In this document: positions 41,953-50,526 of the stretch, one piece after another
How the letters are laid out: every line of letters begins with the position of its first letter
How positions within the stretch are numbered: position 1 is the stretch's first letter
From: Pseudomonadota bacterium
GTDB lineage: Bacteria; Myxococcota_A; Polyangia; Polyangiales; Polyangiaceae
Direction: 5' to 3'
Length of the DNA: 64,000 nucleotides
NCBI GenBank assembly: GCA_023423895.1
Contig: JAFAER010000205.1
Coordinates: 42,907 to 106,906, forward strand
Program-made: the position numbers and the translations under genes
The notes under the pieces: generated by a model
The model's input: only the letters and a program-made list of their open reading frames with translations
The model's database searches: none
Told to the model about the DNA's origin: nothing

Positions 41953-43336
41953 ACGGCTCGATCGACGCGATCGAGTCGCCCCGCTCACTCGGCGCCGGCC
42001 GCTCTTCTTTGCAGCCGTCACCGCCGCCATCGCAGCGGCCGTCGTGAATTGCGGGGCGAGCGATTCGCCGAGCGCACCCGTGGACACGTCCCTCGACTCC
42101 GCCGTCGCTCCGGAAACGAGCGCATCCGTCGACGCCTCGGTCGAGGACTCCAAGCCACAGGGGGAGCCATTCGACGGCGGCCTTCTCCCGGTGGTCTGCG
42201 CGTCGGACCCCTGCGCCACTGCGCTCGTCACGACGCGTGGCGCGAACGCGAACGATCCCGCCGAAGGGTTCTGCGTTCTGCTCCGCGACCGGACCGTGGC
42301 TTGCTGGGGAGCGAACGGAGCGGGACAGCTCGGTCGCGACGTCGACGCTGGGACGCTGGACAGCGCGACCAGCGCACGCGTCAACGGCCTGACCAACATC
42401 GTGTCGCTCGACCATACGTGTGCGGTCGATGACACCGGCGCCGTGTACTGCTGGGGAACCGGCCCGTTCTTGCGCAGCCCGACCGTCGCGATCACCACCG
42501 AGCGAACCCCGGTGAAGCTCGATCTCCCGGTCGCGACGAAGGTGGCGATCGGCAGCGTCGCCGGCTGCGCTTCGAGCGAAGGCCGCATCCTCTGCTGGGG
42601 GTCGAACGCCAACGCTCAGATCGCGCCCTTCCACCTCCATTCCGCGGCTTCCGTCATGCCGCTGACCGAAATGGTGATGCCAGCAGGAGCTCCGATTCGT
42701 GACCTCGTCGTGGGCGACGCGACGTTCGTGATTCGCGACGACGGTAGCGTCACGAGCTGGGGCGCCAACCCCCCGCTCGCGCGCCTCTCCTCGCTCGTCC
42801 CCGATCCGTATCCGAGGCAGAGCGCCCTCTTCGACGTCATGTCGCTCGACGTCGCGGACCACAACGCCTGCTCGACGGCAGGCGGGAGCGGCTATTGCTG
42901 GGGCAGGGTCATCGCGCGCCCCTCCGACCCGCCGCAGAGTGCTCCGCAGCTCGAGCGCGCTCTTCCCGCCCGCGTCGAGACGCCGGAGCCCATCGTTCAG
43001 ATCGCGACCACGCGCTCGGTCGTCAGTGCTGCGACGGTCCCCGCAACGGTGCAGCCTCAACGGTGGTGCGCCGTCGGCGCGTCGGGTGCCGTGTACTGCT
43101 GGGGGTACAACGCCGGTGGGCAGGCCGGTGACGGGACGATGCAACACGCCTACGAGCCGGTCAAAGTGACCGGACTGCCAGGTCCCGCAGCGCAGGTGAG
43201 GACGACCCCCGGCGCGACGTGCGCGCTCCTCACGAACGGTAAGGTCTTCTGCTGGGGCACGAACTTCTACGGCCAGCTCGGCAACGGCGCGATCCGGCTC
43301 CCCAGCCTCACTCCTGGTGAAGTGACGCTTCCATGA
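41927..43336 (+). CDS. Operon A gene 7: RCC1-like lipoprotein
   Basis: 469 residues. The ATG at 41927 lies inside gene 6; the same 26-nt overlap in copy B supports it. Basic N-terminus, hydrophobic core, lipobox VVNC near residue 42. Several RCC1-type blades follow: VACWGANGAGQLGR, YCWGTGPFL, ILCWGSNANAQI, YCWGYNAGGQAGDG and VFCWGTNFYGQLGNG. RCC1 repeats fold as a propeller used for protein or ligand binding. Stop coupled to gene 8 (ATGA). Confidence 0.88.
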   Translation: MHYARPLPERLDRRDRVAPLTRRRPLFFAAVTAAIAAAVVNCGASDSPSAPVDTSLDSAVAPETSASVDASVEDSKPQGEPFDGGLLPVVCASDPCATALVTTRGANANDPAEGFCVLLRDRTVACWGANGAGQLGRDVDAGTLDSATSARVNGLTNIVSLDHTCAVDDTGAVYCWGTGPFLRSPTVAITTERTPVKLDLPVATKVAIGSVAGCASSEGRILCWGSNANAQIAPFHLHSAASVMPLTEMVMPAGAPIRDLVVGDATFVIRDDGSVTSWGANPPLARLSSLVPDPYPRQSALFDVMSLDVADHNACSTAGGSGYCWGRVIARPSDPPQSAPQLERALPARVETPEPIVQIATTRSVVSAATVPATVQPQRWCAVGASGAVYCWGYNAGGQAGDGTMQHAYEPVKVTGLPGPAAQVRTTPGATCALLTNGKVFCWGTNFYGQLGNGAIRLPSLTPGEVTLP

Positions 43337-45105
43337 AGAATGCACAGATTGTCTGCGCCGTGGTGTTTCCTGCGCTCGCGTTCCTCGCAGCTGGCGCCTG
43401 CACCGACGAGCGAGAGAAGTTCGTCAACGAGCCCACGTTCGAGACCGACGCCGGACCCGACGCGCCGGTCTGCGGTAGCCAGTGCTCGCTCGACGGGCGC
43501 TCGGTCGTCGAGACGTGCACCGGAGAGATCGAACTGTGCCCGCCCGAGCTCGCGTGTGGCGGAGGGCGATGCCAGCCGCCGTGCGCGGCCGCGGCGGAGG
43601 ACGGGCGCTCGGAAGGCTGCGAATTCTACTTTCAGACGCCGCGTTTCAAGAAGAACCTGATTCAGTCTTGCCTCGCCGTCTATGTCGTCAATACGTCCTT
43701 GCAGCCGACCGACCTGTCGCTCTCGATCGACGGCTCGAAGCTCGATATCTCCAAGTCGCTTTATCGGACGAATCCTGGAGACGCGAAGTTGATTCCGCAC
43801 GAGGGAGCGCTCGCTGCCGGCGAGAGCGCGATCTTGTTCGTCTCCGATGCCCCGCCGGACAGCCCCGCTGGCCTCAAAGCGCCGTGTCCGCCGGAGGTCA
43901 CCCCGGCATCACGTACGGACATGCTGCCGGACGGCTCCGGATACGGTGCGGCATTTCATCTGACGTCGAACCTCCCGGTGGCCGTGACGTCGATCTATCC
44001 GTTCGGCGGTGCCGTCAGTTACTTCCCCAGCGCGACGCTGCTTCTTCCCGTCGCGACGTGGTCGAAGCAGCACATCCTCGTCAACGGCTGGGAAGCGGCG
44101 GGGTCCGGCGATCCGGGCGCGCAGATCATCGCCGCCGAGGACGAGACGGAGGTGACCATCCTGCCGAAACACGACGTCCAGGACGGTGAAGGACTCATCG
44201 GAGGGCCCGCCCTCACCGCGCAGTCATTCTCCCTTCGCAGGGGCCAGGTCCTCCAGCTCACGCAGAGCGAGGAGCTGTCCGGCAGTCTCGTCACCTCGAC
44301 CAAGCCGACGACGATCTTCGGTGGCCATTCGTGCGCGAGGATCCCGATCTCGGGCGGAGCTTGTGACATCCTCAACCAGGAGATCCCCGGCTTCGAGCGA
44401 TGGGGCTCGGAATACGTTGCCGTCGGCTATCGGCCGCGAACCGGCAACGAGGGCGAGCGCATGGGCTATCGCATCGTTGCAGCACGTGACGGCACGGTCC
44501 TCGACTACGACCCGCGACCGCCGCCGGGGGCCCCGCTCACGATGTCTGCGGGCCAGATCGCGACCTTCACGCACGCGACCGGCGAGCCGTTCGTCGTCCG
44601 CACTCAGGATGTCGACCACGCGATCTACCTCGCCGCGTTCATGAGCGGCCACCTGCAAGGTTTCGACGGCCCGGCGGGCGGCGAGTCGTCGTTCGCGGGC
44701 CAGGGAGATCCGGAGTTCGTCAACGTCGTCCCCGCGGGCCAGTACCTCAACGCGTACTCCTTCTACGCCGACCCGACGTACCCCGAGACGTCACTCGTCG
44801 TCGTTCGCGCTCGGACAGGCGGGACGTTCGAGGACGTCTGGCTCGAGTGCGCGGGCAACGTGAGCGGCTTCCGGCCCGTGGGGACCAGAGGCGAATACGA
44901 GTTTGCTCGCGTGGACCTCGCACGTGGCGGCAAGCCGGGCGACAGCTTCGACGGCGGCGTCTGCCAGACGGGGCTGCACCGCATGCGCAGCGCGGGCGCG
45001 TTCACGGCGACTCTCTGGGGATGGGGCTACGCCGCGAGCTACGCGTATCCGGGTGGCATGGCCCAGCGCAAGCTCGTGGCGTCACCGCTTCCGCCGATCC
45101 GCTGA
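43333..45105 (+). CDS. Operon A gene 8: IgGFc-binding-like lipoprotein
   Basis: 590 residues, ATG at 43333 coupled to gene 7. Lipobox AGAC near residue 23. A short Cys-rich region (QCSLDGRSVVETCTGE, LACGGGRCQPPC) leads to a domain resembling IgGFc_binding: FHLTSNLPVAVTSIYPFGG, IIAAEDETEVTILP, LVTSTKPTTIFGGHSC and WGSEYVAVGYRPR. It ends YADPTYPETSLVVVRAR and a final beta segment. IgGFc-binding domains occur in mucin-like adhesion proteins; here a surface adhesion role is likely. Last gene of copy A. Confidence 0.87.
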   Translation: MKNAQIVCAVVFPALAFLAAGACTDEREKFVNEPTFETDAGPDAPVCGSQCSLDGRSVVETCTGEIELCPPELACGGGRCQPPCAAAAEDGRSEGCEFYFQTPRFKKNLIQSCLAVYVVNTSLQPTDLSLSIDGSKLDISKSLYRTNPGDAKLIPHEGALAAGESAILFVSDAPPDSPAGLKAPCPPEVTPASRTDMLPDGSGYGAAFHLTSNLPVAVTSIYPFGGAVSYFPSATLLLPVATWSKQHILVNGWEAAGSGDPGAQIIAAEDETEVTILPKHDVQDGEGLIGGPALTAQSFSLRRGQVLQLTQSEELSGSLVTSTKPTTIFGGHSCARIPISGGACDILNQEIPGFERWGSEYVAVGYRPRTGNEGERMGYRIVAARDGTVLDYDPRPPPGAPLTMSAGQIATFTHATGEPFVVRTQDVDHAIYLAAFMSGHLQGFDGPAGGESSFAGQGDPEFVNVVPAGQYLNAYSFYADPTYPETSLVVVRARTGGTFEDVWLECAGNVSGFRPVGTRGEYEFARVDLARGGKPGDSFDGGVCQTGLHRMRSAGAFTATLWGWGYAASYAYPGGMAQRKLVASPLPPIR

Positions 45106-45237
45106 TCGGTTCGAGCACGGCTCGCAGGGCGAGCCCTTCGGCCGCAGGTTGCGGGGCGAGAGCACGTCGGCCGTTCCGAGCCGGCGGAGCGCTCGCCGCG
45201 TCTGGTCGGAGTACCTGTGGTACGTTCTACCGCGGCG

Positions 45238-46335
45238 ATGCGTGCCTCCACGCCGGCGAAGAGGGCATGGCTCGAGCTGCTCTCGCCGCGGTTGAACAGA
45301 GCAGTTTCCCGTGGACGATGCCTCGTCGTCTTCAAGGCGCTTGCGTTCGCGGCGGCCTTCGCTCCTGGGCGTGCTCGCGCCGAGACGCAGCTTCCTCGCA
45401 TCGAATATGTCGCGCCGCCGTCGTGTCCTGATCAGAGTCGATTCGTCGAGCTCGTCTGGCAGCGCGTGCGCGCGTGGCCGAAGCGCGCGGAGCAGCAGGC
45501 TCTCCTCGCCCACGTGTCCGTCGAGCCGGAGGCCGACTCGGCTGCATTCGTCGGTCGTCTGACGCTCGAAGATCCGTCGACGGGGGCGTCGCTCGGTGAG
45601 CGAGAGATTCATGAAGGAAGCTGCGAGGAGGTCGTCCTCGCGCTTGCGCTCTTCCTCGCGGTCGCGCTCGAGTCGGAGACCGCGGAGTCGGGCGTCTCGT
45701 CTGCACCCCCGGTGCAGTCGGGGCCTCTCGCGCCGCCGCCCGCTCCCGTAGCTTCCGAAAAGAAGGCAACCGCTCCCCCGGTGAGCGCGCCCCCTCGCGG
45801 GGCGACATGGAACGTCGCTGCGGGCGCCCACGCCGTCACGGGGCGCACGCCGGAGGTGGCGGCGGGGGCGTCGGCTGCGCTCGAGCTTCGCCCGCGCATG
45901 GCATGGCCCGTCATCCCGTACGCCGGACTCGGGGTGGACGTCGTGCCGTACTCCACGGCCTCCCAAGGACGCGGCCAGGTCATGTTCGGCTGGGCAGCCC
46001 TCGTCGGCTCCGCATGTGCGGCGTTCGAGGGAGCTCGCGACCGACTCTTCGCCGGCACCTGGGAGCCCTGGGTATGCGCGCGAGCCGAAGCCGGTGGCCT
46101 CCGCGCTGTTTCACGAGGCTACGACATCAATCAGGCCAGGATCCGGAGCTGGCTCGCGGCCGGCGGCGAAGTCGGGGTCGCGTGCTGGCTACGCCCCAAT
46201 TTTGCGGTGACGCTGGGGGGCGGCGCCAGCATCCCCTTCATTCGTCAGGCGTTCGTCGTGAACGACGTGCGCATCTACCGAAGCCCCGCCGTCACTGCAG
46301 AGCTAGGGCTCGGAATTAAACTGCGTGCGTGGTGA
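45238..46335 (+). CDS. Operon B gene 1: secreted envelope protein
   Basis: 365 residues from the ATG at 45238 (a GTG at 45217 would add seven residues). Signal peptide core ALAFAAAFAPGRARA. The N-terminal domain (PRIEYVAPPSCPDQSRFVELV ... EGSCEEVVLALALFLAVALE) aligns with gene 1 of copy A: the same GCPD/SCPD Cys, the same Cys before a hydrophobic helix. A Pro/Ala linker and a strand-rich C-terminus follow (GWAALVGSACAAFEG, PAVTAELGLGIKLRAW). The first gene of copy B starts 132 nt after copy A ends. Confidence 0.75.
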   Translation: MRASTPAKRAWLELLSPRLNRAVSRGRCLVVFKALAFAAAFAPGRARAETQLPRIEYVAPPSCPDQSRFVELVWQRVRAWPKRAEQQALLAHVSVEPEADSAAFVGRLTLEDPSTGASLGEREIHEGSCEEVVLALALFLAVALESETAESGVSSAPPVQSGPLAPPPAPVASEKKATAPPVSAPPRGATWNVAAGAHAVTGRTPEVAAGASAALELRPRMAWPVIPYAGLGVDVVPYSTASQGRGQVMFGWAALVGSACAAFEGARDRLFAGTWEPWVCARAEAGGLRAVSRGYDINQARIRSWLAAGGEVGVACWLRPNFAVTLGGGASIPFIRQAFVVNDVRIYRSPAVTAELGLGIKLRAW

Positions 46336-46398
46336 TCCGTTCTCTCGATTCCGGGAACCTCACCTCGAGGACTCGATGAGGCGCCAGCAGAAGTACCC

Positions 46399-46965
46399 AT
46401 GTCGGCGAATGTGATCCAAGCCGTGCCTCTCGTTCCGGCTACGGTGGCCGAACGCGAGGAAAGGCTTCGGCGCGCCGTCGACGAGCACTACGCCTTCATC
46501 TGGCGAACGCTTCGTCGCTTCGGCATCCCGAAGGACGAAGCCGACGACCTCGTCCAGGAGGTCCTCCTCGTCTTCGCCCGCAAGCTTGAAACGGTCGAGA
46601 TAGGCCTCGAGCAGCCGTTCTTGTTCCGGTGCGCGGCGAACGTCGCATTGCACGCGCGGCGTGCGTTCCAGCGAAGGCGCGCGCTCCAGGAGAAAGCAGC
46701 GCGACTCGACGGCGCTACGCAGACCGGCCCGAGCGTCGAAGACGATGCCACGCGCCAAGAAGATCTCGAGCTGCTCGACGAGCTTCTCGCGGAGCTCCCC
46801 GACGATCTCAGGGCCGTCGTGGTGGTCTGCGAGCTCGAAGAGATGACCTTGAGCGAGGCGGCGGTCGTCCTCGGTCTACCACGGGGGACCGTCATGTCGC
46901 GATTGCGACGCGCTCGCGAGGAGCTGACGGCGACCATCGTTCGTTTGAAAAGGGACAACCGATGA
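46399..46965 (+). CDS. Operon B gene 2: ECF-type sigma factor
   Basis: 188 residues, ATG at 46399. Region 2: HYAFIWRTLRRFGIPKDEADDLVQEVLLVFARKL. Region 4: LLAELPDDLRAVVVVCELEEMTLSEAAVVLGLPRGTVMSRLRRAREEL, fully typical. Unlike copy A it starts 63 nt after gene 1 rather than overlapping it, and it lacks the long N-terminal extension, so the two sigma factors have diverged. Stop coupled to gene 3 (ATGA). Confidence 0.93.
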   Translation: MSANVIQAVPLVPATVAEREERLRRAVDEHYAFIWRTLRRFGIPKDEADDLVQEVLLVFARKLETVEIGLEQPFLFRCAANVALHARRAFQRRRALQEKAARLDGATQTGPSVEDDATRQEDLELLDELLAELPDDLRAVVVVCELEEMTLSEAAVVLGLPRGTVMSRLRRAREELTATIVRLKRDNR

Positions 46966-47918
46966 GGGATCTCGATCCGCTCCTCTTGCGAGCCTTCAAA
47001 GCCGGGCGCGCCGAGAATCCCGATGAGGTGCAGGGCAAGGCCAGGGCGCTGGCAGCACTCGGCCTCACCGTGGAAGCGCCGCCCCCGAGCGCAACGCCCC
47101 CGCCCACGCCGAGCGGCCTTCGTCTCGCGCCGGGCGCGCGGAGCATGTCGCGACTGCCGTGGTTGACCCTCGTGTTCACGGTCATCGTCGGAGGCGGAGT
47201 GGCGTGGTTCCATTCCGATGGCGACCGGGCACCTGCGGCGAAAGAAGCGTCGGCGTCGGCCGCCGTCACGCCGCTCGCTGCGGCGAGTCCCACTTCGGCT
47301 TCGCCGATCGGAACGACGCTGCCGGTCCTGCCGGAAGAAGAGTCGGCGCCGTCGCTCGTGAAGACGGACGAGTCGGTGTCGGCAGAGACGAAGGCAAAGG
47401 CACTACCTCCCGTCGTCGGTCCGCGCGCCAGCGACGCTGCTCGCGTGTCGACACGCTCGGTCGAGGAGCTCCCGAACGCCCGCGAAGCGACGGCGCGATC
47501 CGACGCCAAGCTCGCGGCAGCGCCTAGCCCAGGCAAGCTCGAGAATTCTCCATCTTCGAATTCCGAACGAATCGAAGACGTCGGTACGACTGCCGGCGCA
47601 GGCGCTTCGTTGCGTGAGGAGATCGAAGCCCTCGAGCGAGCGTCGAGCGCGCTCGCAGAGCGGCATTGTGCAGGCGCCCGACGAGCGCTCGTCGCATATC
47701 GGTCGAAGTTTCCGAATGGCAAGCTCGGACGAGAGGCAGACGTGGTCGAGATCGAGATCACGGGTCGCTCGGGCGACAGCGAGGGCGCCCGTGTCGCCGC
47801 TCGGCGTTTCGTCGAGCGGTTCCCGAATAGCCCTTATTCGTTGCGCCTCCGTCCGTGGTTGCGACCCGAGACCGATCCGGCCTCGAACATCGCTCTCTGC
47901 GTCGACGCGGCACGATGA
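46962..47918 (+). CDS. Operon B gene 3: single-TM protein, candidate anti-sigma factor
   Basis: 318 residues, ATG at 46962 coupled to the sigma gene. Cytoplasmic N-terminus (MRDLDPLLLRAFKAGRAEN), TM segment around residues 66-85 (LPWLTLVFTVIVGGGVAWF), a long Ser/Ala/Thr linker, and a C-terminal TPR-like region (EEIEALERASSALAERHCAGARRALVAYRSKFP ... AARRFVERFPNS). The layout matches gene 3 of copy A. Its partner is likely the adjacent sigma factor. The C-terminus carries an extra Cys. Confidence 0.72.
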   Translation: MRDLDPLLLRAFKAGRAENPDEVQGKARALAALGLTVEAPPPSATPPPTPSGLRLAPGARSMSRLPWLTLVFTVIVGGGVAWFHSDGDRAPAAKEASASAAVTPLAAASPTSASPIGTTLPVLPEEESAPSLVKTDESVSAETKAKALPPVVGPRASDAARVSTRSVEELPNAREATARSDAKLAAAPSPGKLENSPSSNSERIEDVGTTAGAGASLREEIEALERASSALAERHCAGARRALVAYRSKFPNGKLGREADVVEIEITGRSGDSEGARVAARRFVERFPNSPYSLRLRPWLRPETDPASNIALCVDAAR

Positions 47919-47965
47919 CGATTTCGTGATCCGGCGGTAGTCAGCCGGGAACATCTCCTCAAACG

Positions 47966-49198
47966 ATGCGACGGATGCACATCTTCGATTCGGCGCGAGC
48001 CCGTACTGCGGTTGGCGTATTCATGACCGTCCTGTTGGCGGTCGCCTGCGGCGAGCAGAATACCTATCTCGGCGGTGATCGCCCCGTCGAGCCGCCGCCG
48101 CCCTTCACCAGCGAGGACGGTTCGGTCACTTCGGTCCCCGACGGGGGCCAGGAGCCCTTGTCGTATTGCCCGTCCAACAAGTGCCCTCTGGACCGGACGA
48201 CCTGCCCGGACTCGAAGTTCCTCTGCGACGTCGACGTGATGTCGGACGTGAACAACTGCGGGGGATGCGGACTGGCTTGTCCCACGTCGACCGGCTCCGA
48301 GACGTTCAGCTGCATCAACGGGCAGTGCGTCATGAACTGCAGCGCCATGTACGGCGACTGCGACCAAGTCGTCGACAACGGCTGCGAGACCGTGCTCACG
48401 ACCAATGATCATTGCGGCGCGTGTGGCACTCAATGCGATCCCGAGACGGCAGGGTGTAACCGCGATCTTTCGGAGATCCCGACCTGCGGCTGCGCCGATC
48501 CGTTCTCCTACTGCCCGGCCGACAATCCCTACTCCCCCGTCTGCTTCAATCTGCAAAAGGACGACAACAGCTGCGGAACCTGCGGCAACGGCTGCGATTC
48601 ATGGGGGCCCCCCGGCGCTCCGTCGCCTCCGCCGAACTCGTACTACGGGTGCAACGACGGGGAATGTGGGCATCTGAAGTGCTTCCCGGAGTTTTCCGAC
48701 TGCAACGACGACCTCGCGGAGCCGGATTCTGACGGATGCGAGACGCAGCTCGGTACGCATGACGCCTGCACGGCATGCGGTGACGACTGCACCGCAAAGG
48801 GCCAGTTCTGCGTCGACCAGAGTCCCGTTCGCAAGCCGAAGAGTTGCGGGTGCGCCGCCGGAGAGAACTTCTGCGGATCCGATTTCGGTAGCTCGCTATA
48901 TGGCGCGTGCACGAACGTCACCTCGGACCCCGCCAACTGCGGCGCCTGCGGGCGGGTATGCCCGGGCAATTCGACTCGCAGTAAAGCGGTCTGCGACTAC
49001 GGCGAATGCAAGCTGGAGTGCCTCGGACGATGGGCGGACTGCAACGGCGACTTCACTGACAATTGCGAGACGGACACCTTCGGCGACCCGGAGAACTGCG
49101 GTGGCTGCGGGATCCGCTGCGACATCGAAGCTGGGCAGGCGTGCTCGAGCGGGCGCTGCGTCGTCGAACCCTGCACGGACGGAGAGGAGACTCGATGA
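47966..49198 (+). CDS. Operon B gene 4: Cys-rich lipoprotein
   Basis: 410 residues, ATG at 47966 after a 47-nt gap (copy A has an overlap at this point). Lipobox AVAC near residue 28. Cys-rich modules throughout: YCPSNKCPLDRTTCPDSKFLC, NNCGGCGLACP, DHCGACGTQC, NCGACGRVCP and NCGGCGIRCD. Module order matches gene 4 of copy A, including the PPNSYYGC segment in the middle. Stop coupled to gene 5. Confidence 0.85.
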   Translation: MRRMHIFDSARARTAVGVFMTVLLAVACGEQNTYLGGDRPVEPPPPFTSEDGSVTSVPDGGQEPLSYCPSNKCPLDRTTCPDSKFLCDVDVMSDVNNCGGCGLACPTSTGSETFSCINGQCVMNCSAMYGDCDQVVDNGCETVLTTNDHCGACGTQCDPETAGCNRDLSEIPTCGCADPFSYCPADNPYSPVCFNLQKDDNSCGTCGNGCDSWGPPGAPSPPPNSYYGCNDGECGHLKCFPEFSDCNDDLAEPDSDGCETQLGTHDACTACGDDCTAKGQFCVDQSPVRKPKSCGCAAGENFCGSDFGSSLYGACTNVTSDPANCGACGRVCPGNSTRSKAVCDYGECKLECLGRWADCNGDFTDNCETDTFGDPENCGGCGIRCDIEAGQACSSGRCVVEPCTDGEETR

Positions 49199-50526
49199 GC
49201 AATCATCGCATCACGACAGCGCGGCTGTCCTCGCCACCCGAGAAACCCGAGAAACCCGAGAGCTCCAAGAACCCAGTGCTCTGGCGACGACGATTCCTTC
49301 TGTCCGCAGTGCCGGCGCTCGCAATGCTCGCAATCGGGCCGAGCGCATGCGCGGGCGATGACAGCACGCCGCCCGTCGACAAGGTCGATCCGGTCCCGGT
49401 TCCGACGGTCAGTGAAGACTCCGGTGCGCTGGACGCCGGCGGCGCCGACGCCGATGCCACGGCTCCCGACGCCTCGTGCGACGACGATTGCGAGTACTTC
49501 CCGACCACGTGCTCGGAGGACGTGCTTTGCCCGAATGGGCTCTTCGATCCGTCGCAGCCGCAGGGTGGAGCGGACAAGCTCGACGGACGAACCACCATTC
49601 ACCTGATCCGCGGAACGTCCGGGACCGACGTCTGGGTGCTCGGAGGGCTCGGAGCGGTCGCGCACTTCGACGGCACGGCGTGGGTTCGCTCCTCGCCTCC
49701 GCTCCCGGCGCTGTCGCCGCAAGGGCTGCCGGCGACGCTTCGGACGCTCTGGCTTCGCAGTGAGCAGGCGGTCGGGATCACGGGCTTCGACGAGCTCTAC
49801 GCCCATGCGCTCGCGCCGAGCTCCGAACCCGATGCCGGCGGAAGCGACTGGACTCGTTTCGGTCGGCTCTCCCCGGCGATCAACCTCGCCGCTCAGACGA
49901 TCATGTCCGGCTGGTCTCCGCCGGGCTCCGAATCCTTCTGGATGGTGTCGGTGCCGCCCGTCGTCACGACGCGCAACCGGCCGTCCATTCTTCGCCTGCG
50001 CGCGACGGGGCCGGACGCGATCGGCGGCGCGGTCATCGCGTCGAACATCGGCACGTTCCTCGGCGTGCACGGGGCTACGGCCGACGAGCTTTGGGCGGTC
50101 GGCATCGGCGGCGTGACGTTGCGAATCTCCGGCGCGGAGGGCAACACGCCGACGAACCAGGCGTATGACAGCCAGACCCGAAACGCGCTCTACGGCGTGT
50201 GGGCCGCCTCGTCGTCCGAGGCCTGGTCGGTCGGCTTCGGCGGCACCATCCGACACTACACCGGCGATCCCTTGCGATGGGACGTCGTCCCGGGCATCTC
50301 GGAGGAATTCCAGCTCAGCGCCGTCTGGGGAACGTCGCCGACCGATGTCTGGGCAGTGGGTAAAAATGCCGTCGTCCTCCACTACGACGGCACGGAGTGG
50401 AAGCGCGTGACGATCGCAGGGCTCGGATCGCGGCGCCCCGACCTCACGAGCGTCTGGGCGTCCGACCCGAACCACGTCTGGATCGGCGGCCAGGGAGTCG
50501 TTCTCTCATTCGGAGGAAAGCCATGA
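49195..50526 (+). CDS. Operon B gene 5: propeller-like lipoprotein
   Basis: 443 residues, ATG at 49195 coupled to gene 4. The N-terminus is longer than in copy A (PPEKPEKPESSKNP before the hydrophobic core), with lipobox-like PSAC near residue 52. CEYFPTTCSEDVLCPNG follows, matching copy A. Blade units: DVWVLGGLGAVAHFDG, ELWAVGIGGVTLR, AWSVGFGGTIRHY, DVWAVGKNAVVLHYDG and HVWIGGQGVVLSFGG. Surface propeller predicted. Confidence 0.84.
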   Translation: MSNHRITTARLSSPPEKPEKPESSKNPVLWRRRFLLSAVPALAMLAIGPSACAGDDSTPPVDKVDPVPVPTVSEDSGALDAGGADADATAPDASCDDDCEYFPTTCSEDVLCPNGLFDPSQPQGGADKLDGRTTIHLIRGTSGTDVWVLGGLGAVAHFDGTAWVRSSPPLPALSPQGLPATLRTLWLRSEQAVGITGFDELYAHALAPSSEPDAGGSDWTRFGRLSPAINLAAQTIMSGWSPPGSESFWMVSVPPVVTTRNRPSILRLRATGPDAIGGAVIASNIGTFLGVHGATADELWAVGIGGVTLRISGAEGNTPTNQAYDSQTRNALYGVWAASSSEAWSVGFGGTIRHYTGDPLRWDVVPGISEEFQLSAVWGTSPTDVWAVGKNAVVLHYDGTEWKRVTIAGLGSRRPDLTSVWASDPNHVWIGGQGVVLSFGGKP

